Source of the DNA: Ruminococcus sp. UBA3286 | GTDB lineage: Bacteria; Bacillota; Clostridia; Oscillospirales; Ruminococcaceae | Reading direction: 5' to 3' | Assembly: GCA_002362135.1 (NCBI GenBank) | Contig: DETO01000050.1 | Span: 1-25,411 of the forward strand | Length of the DNA stretch: 25,411 bases | Shown here: piece after piece, positions 7,234 through 15,273 of the stretch | Layout: each line of letters begins with the position of its first letter | Position numbering within the stretch: position 1 is the first letter of the stretch | Translations under genes and position numbers: made by a program | The notes under the pieces: generated by a model | The model's database searches: none | What the model saw: the letters and a program-made list of their open reading frames with translations, nothing else | Told to the model about the DNA's origin: nothing

Positions 7234-8379
7234 TTATTCATTTAAAGGTAAATCGTCTAACGCGTAAATTCCCGCGTCTACCTGCTGTATAACCAGCGCG
7301 TCGTTTGCGGTAACTCCGTCGTTTCCGATAACGTCCGCATTCAGCCGTCCACGCGCAGAAAGCGAATACTCGTCCTTGTTAGTGAGATATTGAAGTATCA
7401 GCGTAGCGTCGGCAATTTCAACTTTCCCGTCATTATTGGCGTCGCCATACATATTCGCTTTTAAAACAGGCGGCGAAGCAGGATCATAAGCCGTCGGCGA
7501 TATATCAAACCTTGACAGAAAATCACTGCCACGCGTAAATTCGTAGTACAGCGGAATATCCTCATAAGAACTTACATCAAATTTATGAGCGGCGTCGGGG
7601 CGGAATTCGTCAAAATCTTCCGTTCCGCGCAGGAAAAACAGATTTTCTTTCGCTCCGACAGTCGAATCAAACGTAACGTCCATGAGATAATATATGCCGT
7701 CGATCTCAGCCATATTCCACAAATGCGAACCGCCCGCGGCAGTTCCCGGAAGTATCCTGCAATTTACCCCAACTTCCATAAGCATACGATACAGCAGTAC
7801 GCTGTATCCCTGACATACGGCAACGCCGTTCACGCCTGCGCCGTATGCCGTGAAAATCAGCTCGTCGTCAAAGGAATCGGCATATTCGACATTATTTTTG
7901 ATATATTCATATATCGCCTTCGTCTTTTCATAATCAGAACCGCCGCCGAAGTCGAGCGAAGCTATGATATCGGCGACTTTTTCGGAAAGTTCGGCTTCCT
8001 GCTCTGCCGTGGTATAGTAATTTACCTTCATTTTCACGGTCGTGGAATCAATGCCCGTATAGGACGTATAACTCATACTTCCGCAGTTTTTCTTGAGATA
8101 ATCACCGCCGATCGGATTGCCGTTTTCAGTAACAGCGTCGGAAATTATAAGGCGCAGATCGTCAAATCCGCTGTAAATTTCCGACGGAAATTCAATACTG
8201 AACTCTTTGTCGCGATTCAGAAAATGGCCGCGCATTTCCAGAACTTTTTCATTATAAACGCTGTCGGAGCTGTAAGAAACAACGTCCGAAGCCGAGACTT
8301 TGTCGGTACATACAACAGGCACGGCTACACCTGCGATTAGCGAAAGAGATAATACTGCCGTAATAATTCTGCGGATCAT
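7234..8379 (-). CDS. Secreted transglutaminase-like protein with type I dockerin
   Basis: The protein has 381 residues. The signal peptide is MIRRIITAVLSLSLIAGVAV. The transglutaminase-core fold spans about 130-250 with the Cys-His-Asp triad visible: VAVCQGYS (C189), GGSHLWN (H219) and LMDVTFD (D234). In bacteria this fold acts as a cysteine protease or amidase or as a transglutaminase, so the reaction is not fixed by sequence. Residues about 310-381 form a full dockerin with two repeats, GDANNDGKVEIADATLILQ and NADVIGNDGVTANDALVIQ. The second is almost identical to the tail of the GH5 protein nearby, though its loop is one residue shorter. The ATG at 8379 is chosen because AGGAGG (8389-8394) lies 9 nt away; a TTG at 8385 is too close. 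It probably docks to a cohesin scaffold outside the cell. Confidence 0.88.
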   Translation of the reverse strand: MIRRIITAVLSLSLIAGVAVPVVCTDKVSASDVVSYSSDSVYNEKVLEMRGHFLNRDKEFSIEFPSEIYSGFDDLRLIISDAVTENGNPIGGDYLKKNCGSMSYTSYTGIDSTTVKMKVNYYTTAEQEAELSEKVADIIASLDFGGGSDYEKTKAIYEYIKNNVEYADSFDDELIFTAYGAGVNGVAVCQGYSVLLYRMLMEVGVNCRILPGTAAGGSHLWNMAEIDGIYYLMDVTFDSTVGAKENLFFLRGTEDFDEFRPDAAHKFDVSSYEDIPLYYEFTRGSDFLSRFDISPTAYDPASPPVLKANMYGDANNDGKVEIADATLILQYLTNKDEYSLSARGRLNADVIGNDGVTANDALVIQQVDAGIYALDDLPLNE

Positions 8380-8424
8380 CTTCAAATTCCTCCTTGCCGA
8401 TATCTGTCGTTTATAATCGCGGTC

Positions 8425-8448
8425 TTCAGTAATATTTTCAGTAATATT
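8425..8448. repeat. Two perfect tandem copies of a 12-bp unit
   Basis: TTCAGTAATATT occurs at 8425-8436 and again at 8437-8448, in the short gap between purA and the transglutaminase-like gene. It is either recent slippage duplication or a repeated protein-binding site. Confidence 0.6.
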
Positions 8449-8457
8449 TATAATGTA

Positions 8458-9732
8458 TTATCTTTCAAGGATCTGCGATCTGTCAGGGCCGATTCCGACC
8501 ATGCTTACCTTGCAGCCTACCAATTCTTCAAGACGCTGAATGTACTTGCGGCAATTTTCAGGAAGTTCGTCAAAGCTTGCGCATTTAGAAATATCTTCGG
8601 TAAATCCGGGGAACTCCTCGTATACAGGCTCGCAGCCTTCAAGTTCTTCAAGAGTCGGCGGAAAATGCTCCGTAACTGTTCCGTCGGGCTTTTTATATGC
8701 AACGCATATCTTTAATGTATCTATATTTGCCAAAGTATCAAGCTTGTTGATAGCAAGGCTGTCGAGTCCGTTTACGCGAACGGAATGGCGCACGATTACT
8801 GCGTCAAACCAGCCTGTACGTCTCGGTCTGCCCGTAGTTGTGCCGAATTCGCCGCCGACATTTCTGATCTTATCGCCGATCTCGTCGTCAAGCTCGGTCG
8901 GGAAAGGGCCTTTGCCGACTCTTGTGGTGTAGGCTTTGGCAACGCCGATGATATTCGTTATCATTTTCGGGCCAACGCCTGTTCCTACGCACACGCCTGC
9001 CGATAACGGATGCGATGATGTAACATAGGGATATGTACCGAAATCAATATCGAGAAGAGTCGCCTGCGCGCCCTCGAACATGATCGTTTTCCCTGCCTTA
9101 TCAGCTTCAAATGTAAGTACGGAAACATCGGCGATGTAAGACGCGAGACGCTTGCCGTATTCCGTATATTCGGCAATTACTGCTTCGAGATCGAAAGCCT
9201 CGCCGCCGTAAACTTCTGTGATGATCTTGTTTTTCAGCTTACCCGTAGTACGAACCTTTTCAGCAAGCACTTCGGGATGAACCAGGTCGTACATTCTGAT
9301 TCCGCAGCGCTCGTACTTATCCATGTAAGTAGGGCCTATTCCGCGTTTTGTAGTACCGATGTCCTTACCGCCGCGGAAAGCTTCGGAAAGTCCGTCGAGA
9401 GCGATATGCCACGGCATTACGACATGAGCGCGCGGATCTATTTTCAGATTTGCCGTCGATATACCTCTTGCCTCAAGACCGTCAAGTTCCCCGATGAAAT
9501 CCTTGGGATCGAGAACGATACCTGCGCCGATAAGGCAGAGCGTATCCTTATATAAAATACCCGATGGGATAAGATGAAGCTTATAGACCTCACCGTTATT
9601 TACGACCGTATGACCGGCATTATTACCGCCCTGTGAGCGTACAACAACATCTGCGCGGGAAGAGATGATATCGATGATCTTACCTTTTCCCTCGTCTCCC
9701 CATTGAGTTCCGACAACAATATTAGCAGGCAT
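8458..9732 (-). CDS. purA: Adenylosuccinate synthetase
   Basis: This enzyme joins IMP and aspartate using GTP to give adenylosuccinate in AMP synthesis, in the cytosol. The 424-residue length is normal. Family motifs appear in order: QWGDEGKGKIID near the N-terminus, NNAGHTVV, TTKRGIGPTYMDK, GKGPFPTE and TTGRPRRTGWFD. The start is the ATG at 9732, giving MPANIVVGTQWG, with AGAGGAA just ahead; a longer in-frame version from 9813 would run over the promoter and is rejected. It has its own promoter (9785-9813) and may be followed by read-through into the dockerin protein and the membrane protein, since no terminator is visible after its stop codon. Confidence 0.97.
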   Translation of the reverse strand: MPANIVVGTQWGDEGKGKIIDIISSRADVVVRSQGGNNAGHTVVNNGEVYKLHLIPSGILYKDTLCLIGAGIVLDPKDFIGELDGLEARGISTANLKIDPRAHVVMPWHIALDGLSEAFRGGKDIGTTKRGIGPTYMDKYERCGIRMYDLVHPEVLAEKVRTTGKLKNKIITEVYGGEAFDLEAVIAEYTEYGKRLASYIADVSVLTFEADKAGKTIMFEGAQATLLDIDFGTYPYVTSSHPLSAGVCVGTGVGPKMITNIIGVAKAYTTRVGKGPFPTELDDEIGDKIRNVGGEFGTTTGRPRRTGWFDAVIVRHSVRVNGLDSLAINKLDTLANIDTLKICVAYKKPDGTVTEHFPPTLEELEGCEPVYEEFPGFTEDISKCASFDELPENCRKYIQRLEELVGCKVSMVGIGPDRSQILER

Positions 9733-9760
9733 TATAATTCCTCTTTTCATAGATTTAATA

Positions 9761-9773
9761 GTGCAAAAAGCAC
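9761..9773 (-). promoter_or_regulatory. Small inverted repeat in the purA leader
   Basis: GTGC-AAAAA-GCAC lies between the purA promoter and its start codon. The stem is only 4 bp. No purine riboswitch core or clear PurR box was recognised, so its role is unknown. Confidence 0.3.
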
Positions 9774-9784
9774 GGTTACAATTT

Positions 9785-9813
9785 ATTATAACATATTGCC
9801 TTATTTTTTTCAA
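9785..9813 (-). promoter_or_regulatory. Promoter of purA
   Basis: On the minus strand TTGAAA (9813-9808) and TATAAT (9790-9785) are separated by 17 bp, about 50 bp before the purA ATG. Confidence 0.85.
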
Positions 9814-9884
9814 GTGCTTTACAGTATTTTTTTAAAAAAAGGAAAATCAACGCATTTACAGCGAATTCAAAACCTGTATCGGCA

Positions 9885-10460
9885 TCATTTTCCGCTGACA
9901 AAATTATTCAAACCGTAAAAAATAGTCATCGCAACTTTTTGCTGATATTCCTCCGTATTCAGCATTGCCGCCTCTTCGGGATTCGATAAAAATCCGCATT
10001 CCACCATTACTGTGGGATTATCGCTGTAATAGCACAAAAAAAGTTCCTTGCCGCACAATTTTATCTCGCGCTTATTGTCAGGCTGCAAATATTCTGCAAA
10101 GCTGCCCTGCAAAGATTTCGCAAGCATCTCGCTTTCCGAATTCGTTCCCGAATAAAACATCTGCGCACCGCTGTATACGGGATCGGTAAATTGATTCTGA
10201 TGTATGGATATGCACACGGCATTGTCGTATTTGTTGAAGAGTTCCAGCCGATTGTCCATATCGGAACTTTTCTGATTCGCTATTCCTTCAATGCCTGCGT
10301 CGTGTATCGACATATCGCTGTCGCGGGTAACTTCAACCTTATATCCCGAAAGTTCAAGCATATCCCTCAATCTGAGAAGTATACTCAGATTTATTCCTTT
10401 TTCCGGAACGCCCTCCGCCGATACGCAGCCGCCGTCGATTCCGCCATGTGGCGGGTCAAC
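9885..10460 (-). pseudogene. 5'-truncated N-acetylmuramoyl-L-alanine amidase (CwlD-like, Amidase_3)
   Basis: The frame reads VDPPHGGIDGG near its beginning, matching the amidase motif DPGHGG-x-D-G with one Gly changed to Pro. Then come EKGINL, VEVTRD, SIHQN and VECGFLSNPEEA, so the zinc ligands His, Glu and His and the catalytic Glu are all present, as is the family's C-terminal NTEEYQQKVA segment. An in-frame TAA (10463-10461) sits immediately before the Val. The start of the domain and the usual N-terminal membrane anchor are absent, and no ribosome binding site or good start exists upstream; the first candidate start is an internal TTG at 10370. These enzymes remodel peptidoglycan, in CwlD's case in spore cortex. 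Sequence beyond 10460 is unrelated, so a rearrangement joined here is likely. Confidence 0.7.
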
Positions 10461-10607
10461 TTAAACTTAGTCGGAGAAACGACTGTTTACAGGCATTTAG
10501 AGAAATAATGATACGTATTTTACAGCAATGACGACAACGCAGCTACAGCATAGTTTCATCGTTCCACTTGGTCAAGTTGTTTGACTATAATACTGATTAT
10601 ACAATAA
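10461..10607. other. Non-coding junction region beside the amidase remnant
   Basis: No convincing gene is present. It contains AGTCG/CGACT (10469-10473 and 10480-10484), ACTTG/CAAGT (10566-10570 and 10573-10577), and TATAAT/ATTATA (10586-10591 and 10596-10601). This number of short inverted repeats in a small space suggests a mobile or repetitive non-coding element, but no target-site duplication was identified. Confidence 0.35.
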
Positions 10608-10638
10608 GGAGTTCAATCGGTATCTCCGACTGAACTCC
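10608..10638 (-). terminator. Probable terminator of the long minus-strand operon
   Basis: GGAGTTCAATCGG (10608-10620) faces CCGACTGAACTCC (10626-10638) with a 5-nt loop. The only mismatch on the plus strand becomes a G-U wobble on the minus-strand RNA, which fits use in that direction. It follows the nucleotidyltransferase stop by 15 nt. The tail TTATTGT is only partly T-rich. Confidence 0.65.
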
Positions 10639-10653
10639 ATGTGTTTCAGAATA

Positions 10654-11781
10654 TTATCTATCATTCAATTCGTCAACTAATTGAATCTCATCTTTTATTC
10701 GTTTTCTTCGGAATAAAATTCCCCGCACCATACGAAAAGACCAGCCTATGGGTAATAAAATCTTATGTCTATAGAAAAAGGGCATCGCTGATTTGTAAAA
10801 TTCCAATGGTGGAAAAATCCTTTTCCATACATACCTGAATTTTGATTTGCTGCCTGTTGCAGCATAAAATTTTTTAATTCTGTTGGACAAGCAGTTTTTC
10901 ATTGTCCCATAAGTCCCGGAAAATAAATAAAATTCAAGCATTTCACGTTCCTCAGGGGAAAACGATCTGCATTCAGGATCCGTGAAAACTTTCATACAAA
11001 GTTTACGTGATTTCTGCTCAAACTCAGCGATACCAAGCTTTTCAAGCTTCTCCGCAATATAGTTATAATTTAATGATTCGCCTTTTTTGTTCACATAAAC
11101 AAAACAGTCCAGAAGCGACCGCAGACCCGTTCCTTTATTACTGTAATGCTTATATTCATGAACGATCATGTAAATATAAAAATCTTCATCCTTAAAGTGA
11201 TATTCATAATTTTTTTCCATAGACCTAATAAGTATTTTCTTAACGTCAGAATAATATCTGAAATACTTTGGGTTATGTTTTTCATTAAATAAATCAGTAT
11301 GCATTTCAAAATTATATATCGGCGGTCTCACATATTCATCGTGATGCAGCTCGTCTTCAATTTTGGCTGTATATCCGCGTTTTTTCATATATTCCTGTAC
11401 TTGTTTCCGATATGATCTATCAAACAAAATATCGTTATCAGACATCTGCCGCATACCGATCTCAGGATACATCTCTTTAAGAATTACGCCCTTCAGCGGC
11501 ATATACCAGATTTTATTCTGCTCCAGAAATCTGCATATTTTCTCACGTTCAGCGTCAAGAAGCATGATTTTCCGTATTGCTTTTGCCTTTTCTTCCATGA
11601 ATTTTTTGTCGTAAATCTCTGCACTTTCCAACGCTGTGCAAACAATTGCAGTCAGACTGTGATACCGGCACATCCGGAATAATCTTTCAAGATCAATATG
11701 AGCAATATAATCCGGATCCGGCTTGATTTTATTGATTGCACACGCTGATAAATACAGCATATCATATCCGCTCTGTTTCAT
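10654..11781 (-). CDS. Nucleotidyltransferase family protein (PF14907-like)
   Basis: The protein has 375 residues. It matches the 'uncharacterised nucleotidyltransferase' family seen near lasso and other RiPP gene sets: WYMPLKGVILKEMYPE, then MSDNDILFD with an acidic D-x-D (D115, D117), then HHDEYVRPP and a helical region containing YMIVHEYKHY. D-x-D Asp residues usually hold the metal and nucleotide. In paeninodin-type clusters the related gene is the N component, with a proposed role in tailoring a phosphorylated peptide. The ATG overlaps the TGA of the ABC exporter gene (ATGA), so the two are translationally coupled. The last about 60 residues are basic, FRRKRIK near the end. It is the last gene of the operon. 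The substrate is unknown. Confidence 0.75.
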   Translation of the reverse strand: MKQSGYDMLYLSACAINKIKPDPDYIAHIDLERLFRMCRYHSLTAIVCTALESAEIYDKKFMEEKAKAIRKIMLLDAEREKICRFLEQNKIWYMPLKGVILKEMYPEIGMRQMSDNDILFDRSYRKQVQEYMKKRGYTAKIEDELHHDEYVRPPIYNFEMHTDLFNEKHNPKYFRYYSDVKKILIRSMEKNYEYHFKDEDFYIYMIVHEYKHYSNKGTGLRSLLDCFVYVNKKGESLNYNYIAEKLEKLGIAEFEQKSRKLCMKVFTDPECRSFSPEEREMLEFYLFSGTYGTMKNCLSNRIKKFYAATGSKSKFRYVWKRIFPPLEFYKSAMPFFYRHKILLPIGWSFRMVRGILFRRKRIKDEIQLVDELNDR

Positions 11782-13469
11782 CTTCTCACCTCAGCTTTAA
11801 TTCCTTCTTCAGACATTGTTATTATCTTATCGCACATTTCCAGAGCTTTTGGTCTATGAGTTACGATAATGACCGTTTTATCCGTCATGCTCCGCAGATT
11901 TTCAAGAAGCTTTTGTTCAGTTTGCTCGTCTAATGCGCTTGTTGCTTCGTCCAGAAGCAGTATGGGACTGTCTGCAAAAATCGCCCTTGCGATGGCAATC
12001 CTTTGCATCTGTCCTTCGGAAAGTCCGAGTCCCCGTTCACCTAAGATCGTATCAATTCCGTTCTCAAGTTCACTGATAAATTTATCGGCGCAGGAAATTT
12101 TTAATGCCTGTTTTATTTTTTCTTCATTCCGGATTTCAGATTTATCCGAAAAAGCTATGATTTCTCGAATCGTTCCGCTCATCAGCTGATTTCCCTGCGG
12201 TACATAGGCAAAAAATCTGTGCCACTCACTTGTCAGCGGAACTTTCGTACCGTCTGATTTCTGCAAAATAATTTCTCCGCTATTACAGTGATAAAGGCAC
12301 ATTAACAGCTTCAATACCGTTGATTTTCCGCAGCCCGAATGTCCTGTAAAAGCGATATTTTCGCCTTTTTTTATATCAAAACTGATATTTTTCAGTACGT
12401 TTTCTCTATCGCTGATTTTATAAGTAAAGCTGATATTTCTCAATTTAATTGCAGAAAAATTATTTTCATAAAATCTCTTGATCTCACTTTTTTCAATTGA
12501 TTTTTCTTCACAATCATCAGCAAAATTTTCAGCCTCACGCAGACGTTCCGCGCTGGATGTCATGGCATAGAATTTCGGCAGATATCCTGTAATATTGGCA
12601 AATGGCGATTGTATCTGCGAAATCAGCTGAAGCACAGCCGTAAGCGTTCCATAACTGACTGTCCCGCTGATAATTCCCATTCCGCAGTAGCCAAGCCCCA
12701 GCAGATACATTCCGTTCATGGCTGCCGAGAATCCCATGTTGCAGATATTTGAAAAACGATTTCTTTTCATTCTCGCTTCTTTATGTTCGGACATTTTCTG
12801 CTGCGCTTCGATATTCGTCTGATTTTCAGCGGAAAACGTCCGAACAACAACCAGACTGCTCAGCCGTTCCTGTAGAAAAACGCGCAGTTTTCCGTCTTTT
12901 TCCTGAATCACCTTATGCAGTTTTTTCAAAACCCTTCGAAAAGCATATGTCAGAATAATCAACGCAGCGCCGCCCGGTACAAGAATAAATAGAAATTTCG
13001 GTTCAATAACAAGCAGCATAAGCATCGCGCCTGCCATTTTCACAAACATTCCGATAATTCCGGGAAGTATTTCAACTATTCCGTCAGCCGTAATCTTTGT
13101 ATCGGACGTAAGTCGATTTATCCATTCCCCCGAATGAACAGCCGTTACTGCGGAATATTCTTTTTTCAGCAGAACTCCAAATAATCTTGATTTCAGAATG
13201 TTCTCAATTAAAGAGCGCGACAATTCTTCCAGTCGCCTTACCGACGCACGCAGTAATATCTGCATCACTGTAAGTAAAATTGTTCCAATAAAAAACAACA
13301 AAAAGCTGCTTTGATTTTTCTCGGAAGCATTGTCTATGACGTTTCTTAAAAGCAGAGCGTAAAGCACTCCGCTTCCGCCCAAGACTGCCTGAATTAAAGA
13401 AAGAATGATGATTTTTATTTTATGTTTTCCGATCACTTCGGAAAGCCAGCGGATAATATTATTTCTCAT
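11778..13469 (-). CDS. ABC exporter (fused membrane and ATPase half-transporter)
   Basis: The protein has 563 residues, the normal length for a homodimeric type IV exporter half. The first about 310 residues hold several transmembrane helices. The ATPase domain has Walker A GHSGCGKST (376-384), the signature LSEGQMQR (from 483), and Walker B ILLLDEATSALD (D507), followed by the switch His in IVTHRP. There is no N-terminal C39 peptidase domain, so any leader removal must be done by another enzyme, possibly the peptidase encoded just before it. It shares 4-bp ATGA overlaps with the genes on both sides. It probably exports the peptide product of this operon, although a lipid or other substrate is not excluded. 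Confidence 0.9.
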   Translation of the reverse strand: MRNNIIRWLSEVIGKHKIKIIILSLIQAVLGGSGVLYALLLRNVIDNASEKNQSSFLLFFIGTILLTVMQILLRASVRRLEELSRSLIENILKSRLFGVLLKKEYSAVTAVHSGEWINRLTSDTKITADGIVEILPGIIGMFVKMAGAMLMLLVIEPKFLFILVPGGAALIILTYAFRRVLKKLHKVIQEKDGKLRVFLQERLSSLVVVRTFSAENQTNIEAQQKMSEHKEARMKRNRFSNICNMGFSAAMNGMYLLGLGYCGMGIISGTVSYGTLTAVLQLISQIQSPFANITGYLPKFYAMTSSAERLREAENFADDCEEKSIEKSEIKRFYENNFSAIKLRNISFTYKISDRENVLKNISFDIKKGENIAFTGHSGCGKSTVLKLLMCLYHCNSGEIILQKSDGTKVPLTSEWHRFFAYVPQGNQLMSGTIREIIAFSDKSEIRNEEKIKQALKISCADKFISELENGIDTILGERGLGLSEGQMQRIAIARAIFADSPILLLDEATSALDEQTEQKLLENLRSMTDKTVIIVTHRPKALEMCDKIITMSEEGIKAEVRR

Positions 13470-13888
13470 TTCAGCCGCCTTTTCAGAAAATATTTAACTC
13501 TTATCAGAAAAGCGCGAATCGGGAAAAAATCGCACCACAAATGCACATAAATACGATAACGCAAATCCGTTACGGAAATTTCTCTGCCGTTTCGGATAAT
13601 ACCCGTCAGCACGCCGATTATATGGCTGTCAGTGATTCCAATCTCTTTATGATACCTGTTATCGCCGCAAATTACATAGTCATCTGCCCTGACTTTCATA
13701 ATTCTGTGCAGAACATATTGACCGCTGTTACGCTGATAAAGCGGCACATCATATTTTTTCAGTCTGCCGTCAGTTTTCTGAATGATGAGAACGTCCCTGC
13801 CCTGTTTTATCAATGGCATCATACTGTCTCCGACATTGGTGTAAATCAGCTTGCCGTGCTTTTTCAATTCGGTTCGGAAGTCACTCAT
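13466..13888 (-). CDS. S26/S24-type serine peptidase with a His general base
   Basis: The protein has 140 residues. The nucleophile motif is VGDSMMPLIKQGRD (S22), matching the G-x-S-M-x-P box of signal peptidases. The second box reads YVLHRIMKV with His (H61) where bacterial type I enzymes have Lys, as in SipW and ER-type S26B peptidases. ICGDNRYH (G75-N77) is the GDN box. There is no clear N-terminal anchor; the C-terminal segment WCDFFPIRAFLIRVKYF is mildly hydrophobic and basic. The ATG at 13888 overlaps the PqqD-like gene by 8 bp, with GGAG (13895-13898) at the right distance; a TTG one codon earlier is less likely. The context suggests a dedicated protease for the operon's peptide, which is inference. 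Confidence 0.8.
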   Translation of the reverse strand: MSDFRTELKKHGKLIYTNVGDSMMPLIKQGRDVLIIQKTDGRLKKYDVPLYQRNSGQYVLHRIMKVRADDYVICGDNRYHKEIGITDSHIIGVLTGIIRNGREISVTDLRYRIYVHLWCDFFPIRAFLIRVKYFLKRRLK

Positions 13889-14138
13889 CAACTGCTCCGA
13901 TACTTCTCAATATTTCTATAACTCTGTAAACGTCCTGTTTGAGAACGGATTCCGAAACATCATATTTTTTTTGCATTGCAGATACGATCATTTCTTCTGT
14001 AGTATCCGATTTCATCAAATCAACGATTTCCGCCGCCGTTTTGTTGCTGCGAACAAGACCGCTGAATTTTGCCGAAACGTCAACCATCATCTGATTTTCT
14101 CCGTCCATATGCGTCATAAATTCTTTTTTCAGTTTCAT
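13881..14138 (-). CDS. PqqD-like protein (RiPP recognition element)
   Basis: The protein has 85 residues. The pattern fits PqqD-family RRE proteins: a short beta start with MMVDVSAKFSGLV, then the helical AAEIVDLMKSDTTEEMIVSAM, then DVSESVLKQDVYRVIEIL with the C-terminal GAVDE. These domains bind leader peptides of RiPP precursors and present them to modifying enzymes. The start at 14138 is supported by GGAGG (14146-14150), which lies in the last codons of the kinase-like gene; the longer frame starting at 14201 is rejected. It lies in the same operon as a 33-residue peptide carrying a YxxP motif, the known anchor for such domains in lasso leaders. Confidence 0.85.
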   Translation of the reverse strand: MKLKKEFMTHMDGENQMMVDVSAKFSGLVRSNKTAAEIVDLMKSDTTEEMIVSAMQKKYDVSESVLKQDVYRVIEILRSIGAVDE

Positions 14139-14140
14139 TT

Positions 14141-14878
14141 TTATTCCTCCATATTCATACCGATGTATGCCGTTGTGACCACATCGGGATTCATATTGCA
14201 TTCCAGTTTATAGATCGGCAGCTTCTCACAAATAAGGTCAAGCAGCGTAAAAACTTTCTGCATTTTTTCAGCATTTGCCGGTCTATGCGTCTGCTGCAAA
14301 AGCATTGGATATGCCGCCGATTTTGTAATGCGGCATATTTTATTTTCAGCGCCCCGATTCAATATGCAGATTGCTTTCAGCGGAACGGAGATATTGCTGC
14401 TAAGGTGATGCTTGCCGTCCCACGAAGTTCCATGCACCAGCATTTCATTTTCATTTACCTGAATAAGCGGCTTGTCGTCGTTGACCATGACTGCGCGTTC
14501 GCCGAAATGCTCCCTCCATAACCGTGTATGCGTGGATTTTCCCGTGCCGCTTTTCGCTGTAAAAAGATAACCTATTCCGTCGACCGCTATTGCCGAACCA
14601 TGAAATAAAATAGTGTTGTATTCAATCATCTGCTCCGCGATTTTACGGTATACAGCCAATGTTTCAAGATAGCCATCCGAAAAATTCCTTGTGGGAATAT
14701 CCTCTTTTTTATCTTCCAAAGCTGCTTTTTCCCGTTCAAAATCTATGTCCGACTGCCAAATTTCCACATTAAAATCTGCGATGCCTTTCCAAACATAGTC
14801 CTTGCAAAGATCGTGAACTTTTTCGTAAATTGAATTAATTTCAACGATTCGACCGCCAATTTTATACGTTCTCTTCAT
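14141..14878 (-). CDS. HPr-kinase-like P-loop protein of the RiPP tailoring type
   Basis: The protein has 245 residues. The P-loop is AKSGTGKSTHTRLW (K114, S115), preceded by LFHGSAIAVDG and followed by VNDDKPLI (N133, D134, D135), the pattern seen in HPr-kinase-like proteins. It lacks the N-terminal domain of true HprK and is shorter than that enzyme (about 310 residues). Relatives in paeninodin-type lasso clusters phosphorylate a Ser on the precursor peptide. That chemistry is likely here but not shown. Its ribosome binding site GGAG (14885-14888) covers the last codon and stop of the lipoprotein gene, and its own last codons carry the ribosome binding site of the PqqD-like gene. Transport PTS control is unlikely given these neighbours. 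Confidence 0.82.
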   Translation of the reverse strand: MKRTYKIGGRIVEINSIYEKVHDLCKDYVWKGIADFNVEIWQSDIDFEREKAALEDKKEDIPTRNFSDGYLETLAVYRKIAEQMIEYNTILFHGSAIAVDGIGYLFTAKSGTGKSTHTRLWREHFGERAVMVNDDKPLIQVNENEMLVHGTSWDGKHHLSSNISVPLKAICILNRGAENKICRITKSAAYPMLLQQTHRPANAEKMQKVFTLLDLICEKLPIYKLECNMNPDVVTTAYIGMNMEE

Positions 14879-14881
14879 ATT

Positions 14882-15253
14882 TCACTCCAAAGGCACGAAC
14901 GGGAAATCAACCTCTTCTTTATCATCAGCAATTGTTGTCCCGGAAACGTCGTCAGCGCTTTCAGCTTCTTCGTTATCTTCTTCCGCTGCGGAAGTCGTTT
15001 TTGAATGACTTGTTTCATGATTAACGCTGTCGTCTGATGAAGAGCCGCTATGAAAAGTTTCCTCCTCTGCTTTTTCATTTTCTTTTTTATCTGCCGACGT
15101 TTTGGGAACAGTTTCGGAGCTTGTTTCCGTAGTCTCTGTTTCGCCGGAGACAACAGCCGTATCGGAACTGCCCGACGTTTTTTCATCCGTATTTCCCTTG
15201 CAGCCTGCTAACATAAACAGCGCCGCAACAGATATTATAATTATTTTTTTCAT
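14882..15253 (-). CDS. Small Ser/Thr/Glu-rich lipoprotein
   Basis: The protein has 123 residues. The N-terminus MKKIIIISVAALFMLAGC has a typical lipobox LAGC (Cys18), so it should be lipid-anchored outside the membrane. The rest is disordered-looking, rich in Ser, Thr, Glu, Asp and Lys, with no recognised domain. The end, EEVDFPFVPLE, resembles the end of the 33-residue peptide encoded just upstream (GEITFPDIEI). The start at 15253 follows AAAGGAGAAAGT. A longer frame back to 15379 has no ribosome binding site and is rejected. Four bases separate its stop from the kinase-like gene. Possible roles are an immunity or receptor lipoprotein or a carrier of a peptide-like tail. Confidence 0.78.
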   Translation of the reverse strand: MKKIIIISVAALFMLAGCKGNTDEKTSGSSDTAVVSGETETTETSSETVPKTSADKKENEKAEEETFHSGSSSDDSVNHETSHSKTTSAAEEDNEEAESADDVSGTTIADDKEEVDFPFVPLE

Positions 15254-15273
15254 ACTTTCTCCTTTATATAAAG

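Noticed and set aside
7585..8340. A 251-residue plus-strand frame over the transglutaminase-like gene
   Set aside because: Antisense shadow. The other strand shows a signal peptide, triad and dockerin.
10191..10508. A 105-residue plus-strand frame ending beside the amidase remnant
   Set aside because: Most of it is antisense to amidase coding sequence. Only the last 15 or so residues fall outside, and no family is recognised.
10654..14878. A canonical lasso peptide cluster
   Set aside because: No Asn-synthetase-like cyclase and no B2 protease are encoded. The transglutaminase-fold protein at 7234-8379 is secreted and has a dockerin, so it cannot serve as B2.
14875..15186. A Lys/Arg-rich 103-residue frame overlapping the lipoprotein gene
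   Set aside because: It is the shifted frame of a Glu/Lys-rich gene. The lipobox frame has the ribosome binding site.
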